Origin: Myxococcales bacterium
Lineage (GTDB): Bacteria; Myxococcota_A; Polyangia; Palsa-1104; JAEUJZ01
Reading direction: 5' to 3'
DNA: 33,188 nt
Assembly (NCBI GenBank): GCA_016794465.1
Contig: JAEUKA010000071.1
Location: forward strand, 1-33,188
Below the pieces are notes generated by a model that did not search any database, was not told the origin of the DNA, and saw nothing but the letters and a program-made list of their open reading frames with translations. A program made the position numbers and the translations under genes. Below are positions 7,059 through 15,349 of the stretch, in pieces. The stretch's first letter is position 1. Every line of letters begins with the position of its first letter.

Positions 7059-7367
7059 CTGTCACCACCTCTCCAACAGGTTGAGAAGCCTACTGTATGC
7101 TTGCCAGGGTGCGTAGACTAGCAAATGTGGTTTTGGTGCCATGGAAGGGGTGTACACGCATGAACCGTACCTGAGTCAGCGACAGCAACAAATAGTTTAC
7201 ACCAAGATTCTTGTCGAACCGTGCCCAAAGAAGCCGACGCACTGTGACCGAAGGGATTCCACGACCGAGTTGACGCACTTTGTGGAACGGCAACTTGCTG
7301 AACGAGTGTTCCTTTTGATAGATGACCAGGGTACTCAGGCTGTGATGTCATCCTCTTGTATTTTTTC
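7059..7367. other. Intergenic stretch between cargo and recombinase
   Basis: About 309 bp without a supported gene. Two overlapping leftward frames (7090-7293 and 7118-7351) have no domain, no clear ribosome-binding site and unlike compositions, and are taken as chance. The stretch must contain the promoter of the leftward pair starting at 7058 and the end of the recombinase transcript, but no clear -35/-10 pair or terminator hairpin was seen. Confidence 0.45.
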
Positions 7368-8333
7368 TTAACATGTGCTCACGGCATGCCGCAGCAGATC
7401 CAGCACACTCGCGGCGTGCCAGACCTCTCCTCGGGCGGGTAGGATTCTGGCCTTCCTCAGCTTTTCGCCGATCTGGCGCAGGCTTAGACCCTGTGCCCGC
7501 AGGGCGTGCGCCTGTTGGATCGCGATCGACTTGTCTCGGGTCGATCCTTGCTTCTTCTGACCGTCGGCGATCTCCTTCTTAGGCCGACGCGGCAGAGTCA
7601 GGAGTCCGGCTCGTTCTAGGATTCGGTACAGAGTCGGACGCTCCCACTCCGTACCACGCGGACGTACTCCTTCCGAGGTCAATCGCTTCGCGATATCGAG
7701 CACGCTCAGCCCCTCTCTGTGCATCGTACAGATTCGCTGAATGATCCGCTGTTCGCCGGGATGAAGCACGATGTTCCGCCGTCCGTGCTCATCGGGCTCT
7801 TTCGTGTATTGCCACCCGTAGGGAGCGCCTCCCATCCGAACCCCGCGCCGCTTCAACTCGTCCATCGCCTCTTGGGTCCGCTCACTGATGGCCTCCCGTT
7901 CCCACTGCGCGACCGACATCAGAACATTGAGCATCAGCTTGCCGCTCGCGGACCGGGTATCGATCGAATCACTTACGGAGAGCAGCGAGTACGGCAGACC
8001 TTCCCGAAAGTAAGAATCGCACAAGTACCCGAGATCCTTCACACTGCGCGTCAACCGATCGAGCTTGACGACGACGATCGCATTTGCGTGATGGCTGGCC
8101 AGCATCGCCAGCGCCCGCTTGATACCGGGCCGCTCGAGCGATTTCGCCGAAAATCCATCGTCGACCACGATGTCGATCAGCTCGATGTCCTGACTGACGC
8201 AGTGAGCCCGGATGCGCACCTGCTGCGCCTCCAAGCTCACTCCCTCCAGCGCTTGCTGGTCGGTACTAACCCGGACATATCCCACCGCCCGGAGTCTCCC
8301 TCCGACCCCGTGCGCCCCTCCTGATCTACGCAT
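7368..8333 (-). CDS. Large serine recombinase (resolvase/integrase type)
   Basis: A 321-residue site-specific recombinase. The N-terminal resolvase domain (about 15-155) has GYVRVST with the nucleophile Ser23 and Arg21, then VVDDGFSAKSLERPG (Arg68) and VVVKLDRLTRSVKDL (Arg93, Arg96). It is followed by a recombinase domain (about 170-230) with the characteristic GGAPYGWQY. It lacks the long zinc-ribbon/coiled-coil tail of phage integrases and ends with a helix-turn-helix-like stretch (GLSLRQIGEKLRKARI). The start may be ATG 8333 or GTG 8285, the latter with GGAGGGAG upstream. Catalytic residues are intact. It stands at the right border of the island and probably moves it or a sub-element, separately from the tyrosine integrase at the other side. 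Confidence 0.93.
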   Translation of the reverse strand: MRRSGGAHGVGGRLRAVGYVRVSTDQQALEGVSLEAQQVRIRAHCVSQDIELIDIVVDDGFSAKSLERPGIKRALAMLASHHANAIVVVKLDRLTRSVKDLGYLCDSYFREGLPYSLLSVSDSIDTRSASGKLMLNVLMSVAQWEREAISERTQEAMDELKRRGVRMGGAPYGWQYTKEPDEHGRRNIVLHPGEQRIIQRICTMHREGLSVLDIAKRLTSEGVRPRGTEWERPTLYRILERAGLLTLPRRPKKEIADGQKKQGSTRDKSIAIQQAHALRAQGLSLRQIGEKLRKARILPARGEVWHAASVLDLLRHAVSTC

Positions 8334-8358
8334 GCTGCACCCCCACGAACTGAGCCCT

Positions 8359-8406
8359 TGCAGATTTTATCTGCATATCCAGCATGCGAGCAATGCGAAT
8401 ATTGCT
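8359..8406. promoter_or_regulatory. Two palindromes over the recombinase promoter
   Basis: TGCAGAT (8359-8365) and ATCTGCA (8369-8375) form a perfect 7-bp inverted repeat around TTT. A second inverted repeat, AGCAAT (8389-8394) with ATTGCT (8401-8406), follows. On the minus strand a weak promoter can be read through them: TTGCTC (8393-8388) and GATAAA (8371-8366), 16 bases apart. The palindromes thus overlap both promoter boxes of the leftward recombinase gene, fitting self-repression by the recombinase or a repressor. They may also be recombination crossover sites. Confidence 0.45.
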
Positions 8407-8502
8407 ATGTGTGATACAGAACCACGCCCTCCTTGCCCTGTCCACCATCTCCCAGAATGCGCATGACGACCTCATTGTCCGTCTTTGTCTTCCCATTGCA
8501 TT

Positions 8503-8520
8503 CACTCCTGTTAGGGAGTG
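8503..8520 (+). promoter_or_regulatory. Hairpin over a ribosome-binding site
   Basis: CACTCCT (8503-8509) pairs with GGGAGTG (8514-8520) across a 4-base loop. The 3' arm includes GGGAG, a ribosome-binding site 8 bases before ATG 8526. The hairpin could hide this site, or may simply mark the element border. Confidence 0.35.
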
Positions 8521-8525
8521 TTGTA

Positions 8526-9004
8526 ATGGTTAAGAGCGTCCGTCTCTGCTACCCGCTGTCGAGGGCTTTGCCCTGACCGTCTTTCCCGAATACGCCTGGG
8601 ATGTGCCCTGCTTCTTGGCTGACCTGATGGCGCTGCCGTGGTGGGTGTCGGTCAATGCCGAGGTCTACGGTCGCGAGTGGCAGACCCACAAGGTGCTGTC
8701 ACCGCTGCGGGGGACGTTCCTGCGACTCGGCAGCGAGCCCGGTCCGGGATGGTGTGCCAAGCTGGCGTCGGGCGACGGCATGCACGCCAAGCTGCGGCCT
8801 CGGCAGGTCGAGGACGGCTTTGCGGCGCTCAGTCAAGCGCTGTCGCAGTATCTGCAGGTCTTTGCCGATCCGCCGCCGGGACGCTCGAAGGCCGATCAAG
8901 AGGCGGTGTTCGCGACCTTTCACCAAAACGGACCTCGGCTGCGGATGCGGCGTCCGTTCGGCGATCCCTGGGCCGAGCGCTACAGCCGCCTCCTCTTTGA
9001 ATAG
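8526..9004 (+). pseudogene. Damaged ferredoxin-dependent bilin reductase-like gene
   Basis: The frame ending at 9004 is open from 8534, but its only start (GTG 8603) falls inside a conserved-looking segment: translation before it reads GFALTVFPEYAWD, continuing VPCFLADLM. The P-E-Y...D-x-P...D-L pattern and the C-terminal FGDPWAERYSRLLFE resemble the PcyA/HY2 family, whose members end with an FG-x-x-W-x-x-x-Y motif near LF and use an Asp in the DL motif to protonate biliverdin. Family members have about 240 residues; only about 155 remain, so the N-terminal third is missing. A second start, ATG 8526 with GGGAG upstream, reads MVKSVRLCYPLS and then hits a stop, suggesting a frameshift as well. 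Its position beside the serine recombinase suggests truncation at the island border. The family call comes from motif memory and needs a profile search. Confidence 0.45.
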
Positions 9005-9436
9005 CCTCCCGATCAAGCGACCGCCGACCGGTCCGCTTGACAGCCGATCAGGTGAAAGATAGCTTTCAGAAAACCAAGCGAATTTCCGAAGCCCGCCTTT
9101 GCCACCTCTTCCTTTCTTGAGCAGACCAGACACCGCGCTTCCCGCCACCAGTCGGCGCCGAGCGAAGTCACCTGCTAGCCAGTTCACGACGCAATCAGGC
9201 GCCGTCGTGCCCCGGCCATCGCGCATTCGCGGGCTTGTGCCTTTCAACGTGGGGTCCACACTGTGCCGAAGTGCGGCAGCAGTGCGCTTGCGACCCCCCC
9301 AGGACCATGTCGTCCCGTGCGCTCGGCGCCGGCGAGTCGCCCACCTGACGAAGGTGCGCAGGCCCGCCGATTCGCCCAGCCAGTCTGGCTTGCGACGCCT
9401 TGCCCAGCACAGCGGCGACCCAATCACGAGGTTTCT
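9005..9436. other. Long leader region of the helicase gene
   Basis: A 432-bp stretch with no supported gene. Just after the pseudogene an imperfect hairpin (about 9015-9039, AAGCG/CGCTT arms) could end its transcript. TGAAAG (9053-9058) and CTTTCA (9063-9068) form a perfect 6-bp inverted repeat. Frames running through here into the helicase are Pro/Arg-rich and not gene-like. A long untranslated leader is common for cold-responsive RNA helicases, but no cold-box motif was identified. Confidence 0.4.
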
Positions 9437-12091
9437 ATGCAGGATCACGGATCGCCCAGCGACAGCGCGCAGCTGTCTGCTCGGGCCACGGAGGCCCAAG
9501 CCGCCTCCGCCACTTCCCCAGCGGCCCCCCCCGCTACCCCAACCCCAGCGGCAGTTCTGACGGAGAGCGCTCCCCCCGCAGTGTCCGCACCACCACCGCT
9601 GCCTGTCCAGCCGGCTTCGGCCCCTGCCCAGGCTGTCCCGCCGCCCCCCAGCGAAGCTGCTGCCAGCGAGCTGACCGAGGCGGACTACGGTCCGATTCCC
9701 CGCACGTTTGCCGAGATGGGCCTGTCCGAGGACGTGGCCGGCGCGCTCCGCGACATGGGCTTTTCCGAGCCGATGCCGGTGCAGCAGCGGGTCTATCGGC
9801 CAGCGCTCGCGGGTCGCGACCTGATTGTTCAGTCGCGCACCGGGTCGGGCAAGACGGCGGCGTTTGGCATTCCGTTTGTGCAGCAGGTGCTCGATCCCGA
9901 CGCCGATACCCGCAACGGCTACCCGCAGGTCCTGGCGCTCGGTCCGACACGAGAGCTGGCGCTGCAAGTCTCCAACGAGGTCAGCCGCATCGCCGCCCGC
10001 CGCAAGCTGGTGATCGCCGCCATCTATGGTGGGGCGCCGATGGGTCGGCAGGTCGAGGCGCTGAAGGCCGGCGCGCACATGGTGTCGGGGACGCCGGGTC
10101 GGGTGCTCGATCACCTGCGACGCGGCACGCTCAACCTGTCGCGGGTCAAGGCGCTGGTGCTCGATGAAGCCGACGAGATGCTGTCGATGGGCTTCCTCGA
10201 AGACATCACCGAGATCCTGCGCCGCTGTCCGCCCGAGCGACAGACGCTGCTGTTCTCGGCGACGATGCCCGACGAGGTGCTGCGGCTCCAGCATCGCTAC
10301 CTGCGTGCGCCGCTCAACGTCCAGCTGTCCGGCGAGGGCATCTCTGCCGCCGAGATCATCCACGCCTACTACATGGTCACCGGCATGGGCCGGATGCGCG
10401 ACCTTCTCCGCGTCATCGAGATCGAGCGCCCCGAGAGCGCGATCATCTTCTGCAACACCCGCGAAGAGACTTCCGCCGTCGCCGAGTTCCTGCGCAACCA
10501 TGGCCACGACGCCGAGCCGATCTCGTCCGACCTGACCCAGGCCGATCGCGAGCGGGTGATGAAGCGGATGAAGCAGAAGGACCTCAAGTTCCTCTGCGCC
10601 ACCGATGTCGCCGCGCGCGGCATCGACATCTCCGACCTGCCGTTCGTCATCAACTACACCTTCCCCGAGTCCGCCGAGGTCTACGTCCACCGCACCGGTC
10701 GCACCGGTCGCGCCGGCAAGCGCGGCATCGCGATCTCGCTCATCAGCCCGCGTGAGCTCGGGAACTTCTATTACCTGAAGCTGACCTACAAGATTCGCCC
10801 CGAAGAGCGGGCACTGCCGACGGAAGCCGAGCTGCAGACCCTGCGTGAGGGGCAGTTTATGGATCGCCTGCAGAAGGACCTCGGCAGCAAGAATCCGGGG
10901 CCAGAGTTTCGCTCGCTGCTGCGTCGGCTGCTCGCCAGTGAGACGGGTGAGTCGGTGTTGGCGCAGCTGCTCGAACAACACCTGAATCACAAGCCGGCGC
11001 GACCGCCGCACAGCGACCCGCCCGCCCGACCCTCGGAGCGCCGCCCGCGAGAAGATCGACCCCGGGATGATCGGCCCCGGGACGACCGGCCCCGAGAAGA
11101 TCGGCCCCGAGAAGATCGACCCCGAGAAGATCGACCCCGAGAAGATCGACCCCGGGATGATCGACCCCGGGATGATCGACCCCGGGATGACGACCGCCGC
11201 AGCCGTCCCGCGCTCGCGCCACGACCGGAAGTGCCATCGGCGCGATTGGAAGTGCCATCGGCGAGATCGGAAGTGCCATCGGCGCGACCGGACATGACCT
11301 CGGCGCGACCGGACATGACCTCGGCGCGATCGGAAGTGCCATCGGCGCGGTTGGAAGTGCCATCGGCGAGATCGGAAGTGCCATCGGCGAGATTGGAAGT
11401 GCCATCGGCGCGGTTGGAAGTGCCATCGGCGAGATTGGAAGTGCCATCGCGCACCGAAGTACAGCCATCGCGCGCCGAAGGGCGTCCGGTTGGCGAAGAT
11501 CGGCGACCTCGTCGGGACGAGGGCCGAGGTCGTGATGATGACCGCCGAGGCCGCGACAGTCGCGATGGCCGTCGCCGCGATGGTGACCGGGATCGACCGC
11601 GCCGGACGGAAGCCGGAGAGCGGAGCGCCGAGCCCGTGTCGATGCCGGGGGCCGCTGCGCCTGCGCCGACCGACATCATCCATGCCGAAGACGGTCGCGA
11701 GTTCTGGGAAGCCTGGGCAGACTCGCGCGCCAAGCCCGCAAGGCCGGCAGAAGCGGCCACCGAGGCTTCAGCTCGGGCCGGAGATGCCCCTTCCGCTGGT
11801 GTCGCTGCGGAGGATGGGGATCGTCGTCCGCGCCGTCCGCTGCGTGACAGTCGGCCTCCCCTGCCAGGGGAAGTGCGGCTGTATCTGAATGTCGGTCGCC
11901 GCGATGGGCTCGATGATGCCGGGCTGCGTGAGTTTGTCGCTGCGCAGGGCGTGGGCGAGATCCCGATGGAGCTGCACAGCTCGCACGCCTACCTGTTTGT
12001 CCAAGAGCCCGAGGTCGAGCCGACGGTCACCGCCCTCGCCGGCAAGCCCCTCGGCACCCGAGCCGTAGTCTGCGAGCGTGCCCGCAAGTAA
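9437..12091 (+). CDS. DEAD-box RNA helicase with repeat tail and DbpA domain
   Basis: An 884-residue ATP-dependent RNA helicase. After an Ala/Pro-rich, probably disordered lead (1-80), both RecA-like domains are complete: Q-motif region (89-118), motif I TGSGKT (135-140), Ia PTRELALQ, DEAD (243-246), SAT (274-276), V DVAARGID, and VI HRTGRTGR (418-425). Residues about 536-673 are tandem repeats (ten RPR[E/D]D units, eleven heptads of the LEVPSAR type), then an Arg/Asp/Gly-rich stretch. The final 75 residues (RLYLNVGRRDGLDD onward) match a DbpA-type RNA-binding domain, which in DbpA recognises 23S rRNA, so ribosome assembly is a plausible role. The start ATG 9437 (AGG just upstream) is chosen because the preceding frame is not protein-like. 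Its stop abuts that of phnX. Confidence 0.93.
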   Translation: MQDHGSPSDSAQLSARATEAQAASATSPAAPPATPTPAAVLTESAPPAVSAPPPLPVQPASAPAQAVPPPPSEAAASELTEADYGPIPRTFAEMGLSEDVAGALRDMGFSEPMPVQQRVYRPALAGRDLIVQSRTGSGKTAAFGIPFVQQVLDPDADTRNGYPQVLALGPTRELALQVSNEVSRIAARRKLVIAAIYGGAPMGRQVEALKAGAHMVSGTPGRVLDHLRRGTLNLSRVKALVLDEADEMLSMGFLEDITEILRRCPPERQTLLFSATMPDEVLRLQHRYLRAPLNVQLSGEGISAAEIIHAYYMVTGMGRMRDLLRVIEIERPESAIIFCNTREETSAVAEFLRNHGHDAEPISSDLTQADRERVMKRMKQKDLKFLCATDVAARGIDISDLPFVINYTFPESAEVYVHRTGRTGRAGKRGIAISLISPRELGNFYYLKLTYKIRPEERALPTEAELQTLREGQFMDRLQKDLGSKNPGPEFRSLLRRLLASETGESVLAQLLEQHLNHKPARPPHSDPPARPSERRPREDRPRDDRPRDDRPREDRPREDRPREDRPREDRPRDDRPRDDRPRDDDRRSRPALAPRPEVPSARLEVPSARSEVPSARPDMTSARPDMTSARSEVPSARLEVPSARSEVPSARLEVPSARLEVPSARLEVPSRTEVQPSRAEGRPVGEDRRPRRDEGRGRDDDRRGRDSRDGRRRDGDRDRPRRTEAGERSAEPVSMPGAAAPAPTDIIHAEDGREFWEAWADSRAKPARPAEAATEASARAGDAPSAGVAAEDGDRRPRRPLRDSRPPLPGEVRLYLNVGRRDGLDDAGLREFVAAQGVGEIPMELHSSHAYLFVQEPEVEPTVTALAGKPLGTRAVVCERARK
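11042..11191 (+). repeat. Ten 15-bp repeats coding RPR[E/D]D
   Basis: Ten consecutive 15-base units inside the helicase gene, coding alternating RPRED and RPRDD. The DNA units differ only at a few positions, which points to recent expansion by slippage or unequal crossing-over. The coded stretch is a dense Arg/Asp polyampholyte, like the RGG-type tails that bind RNA or promote condensation. Confidence 0.9.
11225..11455 (+). repeat. Eleven 21-bp repeats coding LEVPSAR-type heptads
   Basis: Eleven 21-base units in the helicase gene code [L/S/P]EVPSAR, with two central PDMTSAR variants. The unit count probably varies between strains. The peptide has no hydrophobic heptad register typical of a coiled coil and is likely an extended linker between the Arg/Asp repeats and the DbpA-type domain. 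Confidence 0.9.
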
Positions 12092-12928
12092 CTAGGGGCG
12101 ATCGCCTCGTCTGCGGCGTAGCTCTAGGGTTTCCAGGGCGGCGGGTAGCTCGGCGGGTCCGTCGATGACGAGGTGGGCTCCGGCCTGCTGAAGGCGGCGA
12201 CGGGCTTCACTGAGGCGGGCCTGCTGTTCCTCGGCAGGCAGGGCCAAAAGCTCGCTCTCGTCTAGACCCAGCTCATTGCCGCAGCGCGCAAAGGCAATCG
12301 TCCACATCCCGGCGTTGCGACCCTCGTCGACATCAGCGACCGTATCCCCGACCTTGCAGATCGCCGACAGCGGCCACACTCCCAGCTGCTCGGCACAGCG
12401 CAGCGCCATCCACGGTGCTGGCCGACCCGCCTTGACATCGGACACCGTCACCACCGCAGCGGGCTCGTAGCCTTGGGCCCGCGCCAGCGGCCTGAGCGCC
12501 GCCATCATCTCGGCGGTGTAGCCAGTCGTCGAGCCAATCTGAATGCCCCGCTCGCGCAGCGTCCCAATCATCTCCAGTACGCCCGGAATCAGCGTCGCCC
12601 GCGCGGTGAGCGTCTGTAGCTGCAGCGGCAAAAACTCGGCAAACAGTCGGTCGAGGTCGGCGGTACGGGGCAGCGAGCCGTGGACAGCCTGCCAGCGCTC
12701 GGCAACGTCGGGAAGGGCGAGGATGTCGGCGATGTGATCGCGCTTGGCTCGGCCCATCGGTCCACGCGCCTGGGCAGCGGAAATCGGCACCCCAGCCTGC
12801 GCAAACAGTGTCTGCAGGGCGCGCACCGGGGCCAGGCTGCCGAAGTCGAGGACCGTGCCAGCCCAGTCAAAGATCACGGCGCGCAGGGGTGAAACGGAAT
12901 TGGACTCGGAACGGTGGGCAGCGGACAT
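12092..12928 (-). CDS. phnX: Phosphonoacetaldehyde hydrolase
   Basis: A HAD-superfamily enzyme that splits phosphonoacetaldehyde into acetaldehyde and phosphate, the second step of 2-aminoethylphosphonate use. The nucleophile motif FDWAGTVLDFG (Asp21) is the PhnX version of the HAD motif, and GPMGRAKRDHI carries the Schiff-base Lys62 that sets PhnX apart from other HAD enzymes. GSTTGYT (motif 2), KAGRPAPWM and VGDTVADVDEGRNAGM (motif 4) complete the site. Length (278 residues) is normal. ATG 12928 is chosen as closest to the family start; ATG 12940 is an alternative, and neither has a strong ribosome-binding site. It is divergent from eutB across about 90 bp. No phnW transaminase lies in the window. 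Confidence 0.9.
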   Translation of the reverse strand: MSAAHRSESNSVSPLRAVIFDWAGTVLDFGSLAPVRALQTLFAQAGVPISAAQARGPMGRAKRDHIADILALPDVAERWQAVHGSLPRTADLDRLFAEFLPLQLQTLTARATLIPGVLEMIGTLRERGIQIGSTTGYTAEMMAALRPLARAQGYEPAAVVTVSDVKAGRPAPWMALRCAEQLGVWPLSAICKVGDTVADVDEGRNAGMWTIAFARCGNELGLDESELLALPAEEQQARLSEARRRLQQAGAHLVIDGPAELPAALETLELRRRRGDRP

Positions 12929-13020
12929 GCCGCGCAGCATATCCACTGTCCGTAAGGCAATCACTTCCTTTGAAAACGACTTTGAAAGTGAGGGGCAGTT
13001 TGCGGTATCCATCCTGGGCC

Positions 13021-14442
13021 ATGGCTTCGCGTCTCAGCGCCTGCGTGTTCGGTCGATACTTCCAGTTCGGGTCGATCAAAGAGGTGATGAATAAGGCAAG
13101 TGAGCGGCGCTCCGGCGACGTTCAGGCGGGCCTGTGCGCTGGGAGTGACCGCGAGCGGGTGGCGGCCAAGCGGGTGCTGTCGCAGCTGACGCTCGATGAC
13201 CTGTATGAAGCGCCGAGCGTGCCGTACGAGCAAGATGAGCTGACGCGGCTGTTTCAGGACAGCTGTGATGCGGCGGCGCGGCGGCGGCTACAGGGGCGAT
13301 CGATCGGCGAGGTGCGCGAGTGGATCTTGGACACCCGCACGACCGGCGAAGAGCTGCTGGCGGTGTCGCCGGGCCTGACGCCAGAGATGATCGCGGCTGT
13401 TACCAAGCTGATGTCGAACATGGACTTGGTGGTGGCGGCGCGGAAGATTCGGGTGGTGGTGCGCTGCAACAACACGCTCGGGCTGCCGGGGACGATCTCA
13501 TCGAGGCTCCAGCCGAACCATCCACGCGACTCGGTCGAGGGGATTCTGGCGGTGGTCCTCGACGGCTTAAGCTACGGCAACGGCGATGCGGTGATCGGTG
13601 TCAATCCCTCGACGGAGACAGTCGATTCGACGGTGGAGATCCTGACCCGGGTGAAGGCGCTGATGACCAAGCTGGGAGTGCCGACGCAGAACTGCGTGCT
13701 GTCCCACATCACGGTCCAGATGCAGGCGATGCAGAAGGGGGCGCCGCTCGATTTGTGCTTCCAGTCGATTGCCGGCTCGGAGGGCGCGAACCGGAACTTT
13801 GGCGTGAGCCTGAGCGTGCTCGACGAAGCGGCGGCGATGACCAGAGAGCTGGGCACGGCGCGCGGTCCCAACGTGATGTACTTCGAGACGGGGCAAGGTA
13901 CGGCGCTGTCGGCAGATGCGCACCATGACACCGATCAAGTGACGATGGAGGCGCGGGCCTATGGACTGGCGCGGCGCTATCGGCCGTTTTTGGTCAACAG
14001 CGTCGTCGGCTTCATCGGTCCCGAGTATCTGTACGACGGCAAGCAGATCACCCGCGCCGGGCTTGAGGACCACTTCATGGGCAAGCTCAGCGGCCTGTCG
14101 ATGGGCTGCGACGCCTGCTACACCAACCACGCCGAGTGCGATCAGAACGACATCGAGAACCTCGAGATGCTGTTGGCGTCGGCGGGCGTGAACTACCTGA
14201 TGGGCATTCCGGCGGGCGATGACGTGATGCTGAACTACGAAACCACGTCGTTTCAGAACAATGCGGCGCTGCGCGAGATCTACGGCCTGCGTCCCGCTCC
14301 CGAGTTCGAGGAGTGGCTGACACGGATCGGACTGTGGCGCAGTGGCAAGCTGACGGAGCGGGCTGGGGATGCCTCGCTGCTGTTGCGACGGGAAGATGTG
14401 CGGTCGGTGGTGTTTGGGCCACCGCAGCGGAGGCGGGCATGA
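13021..14442 (+). CDS. eutB: Ethanolamine ammonia-lyase large subunit
   Basis: The catalytic subunit of the adenosylcobalamin-dependent lyase that turns ethanolamine into acetaldehyde and ammonia. The 473 residues match the family along their length: IPYEQDE-like VPYEQDELTRL near residue 70, ARKIRVVVRCNNTLGLPG, RLQPNHPRDSVEGI, GNGDAVIGVNP, SIAGSEGANRNFG, MYFETGQGTALSADAHH and FIGPEYLYDGKQI, followed by CYTNHAECDQND. ATG 13021 is chosen because FGRYFQFGSIKEVM right after it aligns with the usual N-terminus; the upstream extension in the same frame is antisense to phnX and not protein-like. It overlaps eutC by 4 bases. No eutA reactivase or microcompartment genes are nearby, so a cytosolic Pseudomonas-type pathway is likely. 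Confidence 0.96.
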   Translation: MASRLSACVFGRYFQFGSIKEVMNKASERRSGDVQAGLCAGSDRERVAAKRVLSQLTLDDLYEAPSVPYEQDELTRLFQDSCDAAARRRLQGRSIGEVREWILDTRTTGEELLAVSPGLTPEMIAAVTKLMSNMDLVVAARKIRVVVRCNNTLGLPGTISSRLQPNHPRDSVEGILAVVLDGLSYGNGDAVIGVNPSTETVDSTVEILTRVKALMTKLGVPTQNCVLSHITVQMQAMQKGAPLDLCFQSIAGSEGANRNFGVSLSVLDEAAAMTRELGTARGPNVMYFETGQGTALSADAHHDTDQVTMEARAYGLARRYRPFLVNSVVGFIGPEYLYDGKQITRAGLEDHFMGKLSGLSMGCDACYTNHAECDQNDIENLEMLLASAGVNYLMGIPAGDDVMLNYETTSFQNNAALREIYGLRPAPEFEEWLTRIGLWRSGKLTERAGDASLLLRREDVRSVVFGPPQRRRA

Positions 14443-15281
14443 ACCTCGATGACGCGATGGTCGAGACGATCGTTGCTGCGGTACTCCAGCGGCTTCAGCA
14501 GCCGAGTGTCGCCGGACAGGCTTGTACGCCCGAGCCGCGACCGATTCATGCCGTGCCGGACCCGATCTCTGCCGCGAGCCTGGCCCAACTTACGAAGCTG
14601 TCCCCGTCACAGATTGCGATGGGACGGGCGGGAAATCGCTTTCGCACCGACGACTATCTGCGCGCCCGAGAAGGTCATGCCGATGCCCGCGATGCGGTCC
14701 ACAGCGAGGTCCCGGACGACTGGGCGGCGCAGCACGGCCTTTTGTCTCTTCAGACGCAGTGCAGCGATCGGCAAGAGTACCTGCTGTTTCCCAATCACGG
14801 GCGGCGACTCGGGGCGGCGGCGCAGGCAGCGCTGGCTCCGTTTGCGGGGAGTGCGCCGGATGTGCAGCTGGTGGTTGGGGATGGACTGTCTCCAAACGCG
14901 ATTGTGCAGCACGGCGCGGCGACGCTGGCGGCGATGCAGCAGGCGTTTGCGCAGGCGAGTCTGTCGGTCGGTCCGCTGTGTTTCGTCAAGTACGCGCGGA
15001 TCGCGGTCGCCGATGAGATTGCGGTGCTGACCCGGGCTCGAGCGTCGGTGATCTTGGTCGGCGAGCGGCCAGGCCTGGGCACCGGGGACTCGCTGTCGGT
15101 TTATATCGGAGTCAGTCCAAAGATCGGCCAGGACAACGCGGAAAAGAACTGCATCTCGAATGTGCGACCGATTGGCATTGCGCCCGAGGAAGCCGCTGCC
15201 CAGACCGTGGGAATTGTCCGCCGTGGCCTAGAGCTGGGCGTGGGTGGCGTGGCGCTCGGGCTCGGCTGGGGCCGGCAATAG
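14439..15281 (+). CDS. eutC: Ethanolamine ammonia-lyase small subunit
   Basis: The 280-residue partner of EutB in the cobalamin-binding lyase complex. Recognisable segments are a GRAGNRFRTDDYLRAREGHADARDAV stretch, in which many family members have GRTGxRxxT; the VVGDGLSPNAIVQ loop; CFVKYARIAVADEI; ILVGERPGLGTGDSLSVY, the diagnostic GERPGL motif; and EKNCISNVRPIGI near the end. The ATG overlaps the eutB stop (ATGA), ensuring equal production of both subunits. The N-terminal 60 residues are a variable linker. The pair is the only cobalamin-dependent enzyme in the window; no cobalamin riboswitch was seen upstream of eutB. Confidence 0.96.
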   Translation: MNLDDAMVETIVAAVLQRLQQPSVAGQACTPEPRPIHAVPDPISAASLAQLTKLSPSQIAMGRAGNRFRTDDYLRAREGHADARDAVHSEVPDDWAAQHGLLSLQTQCSDRQEYLLFPNHGRRLGAAAQAALAPFAGSAPDVQLVVGDGLSPNAIVQHGAATLAAMQQAFAQASLSVGPLCFVKYARIAVADEIAVLTRARASVILVGERPGLGTGDSLSVYIGVSPKIGQDNAEKNCISNVRPIGIAPEEAAAQTVGIVRRGLELGVGGVALGLGWGRQ

Positions 15282-15349
15282 ACGCTGCGGGTCGTGCTGG
15301 AGCCTACGTTTTTCCCCCCGCCGAGCGGCAATTTGTTAGGTTCTGCGGC

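Noticed and set aside
7090..7351. Two overlapping leftward frames before the recombinase
   Set aside because: Both short, without motif or ribosome-binding site, mutually exclusive.
8699..11683. Leftward open frame of 994 codons antisense to the helicase
   Set aside because: It is the mirror of the helicase's GC-rich codons and repeats: its collagen-like and Arg-rich runs derive from the repeat DNA. It has no recognisable domain, while the plus strand has every helicase motif.
12808..13020. N-terminal extension of eutB
   Set aside because: Antisense to phnX and basic/low complexity; the family start is matched by ATG 13021.
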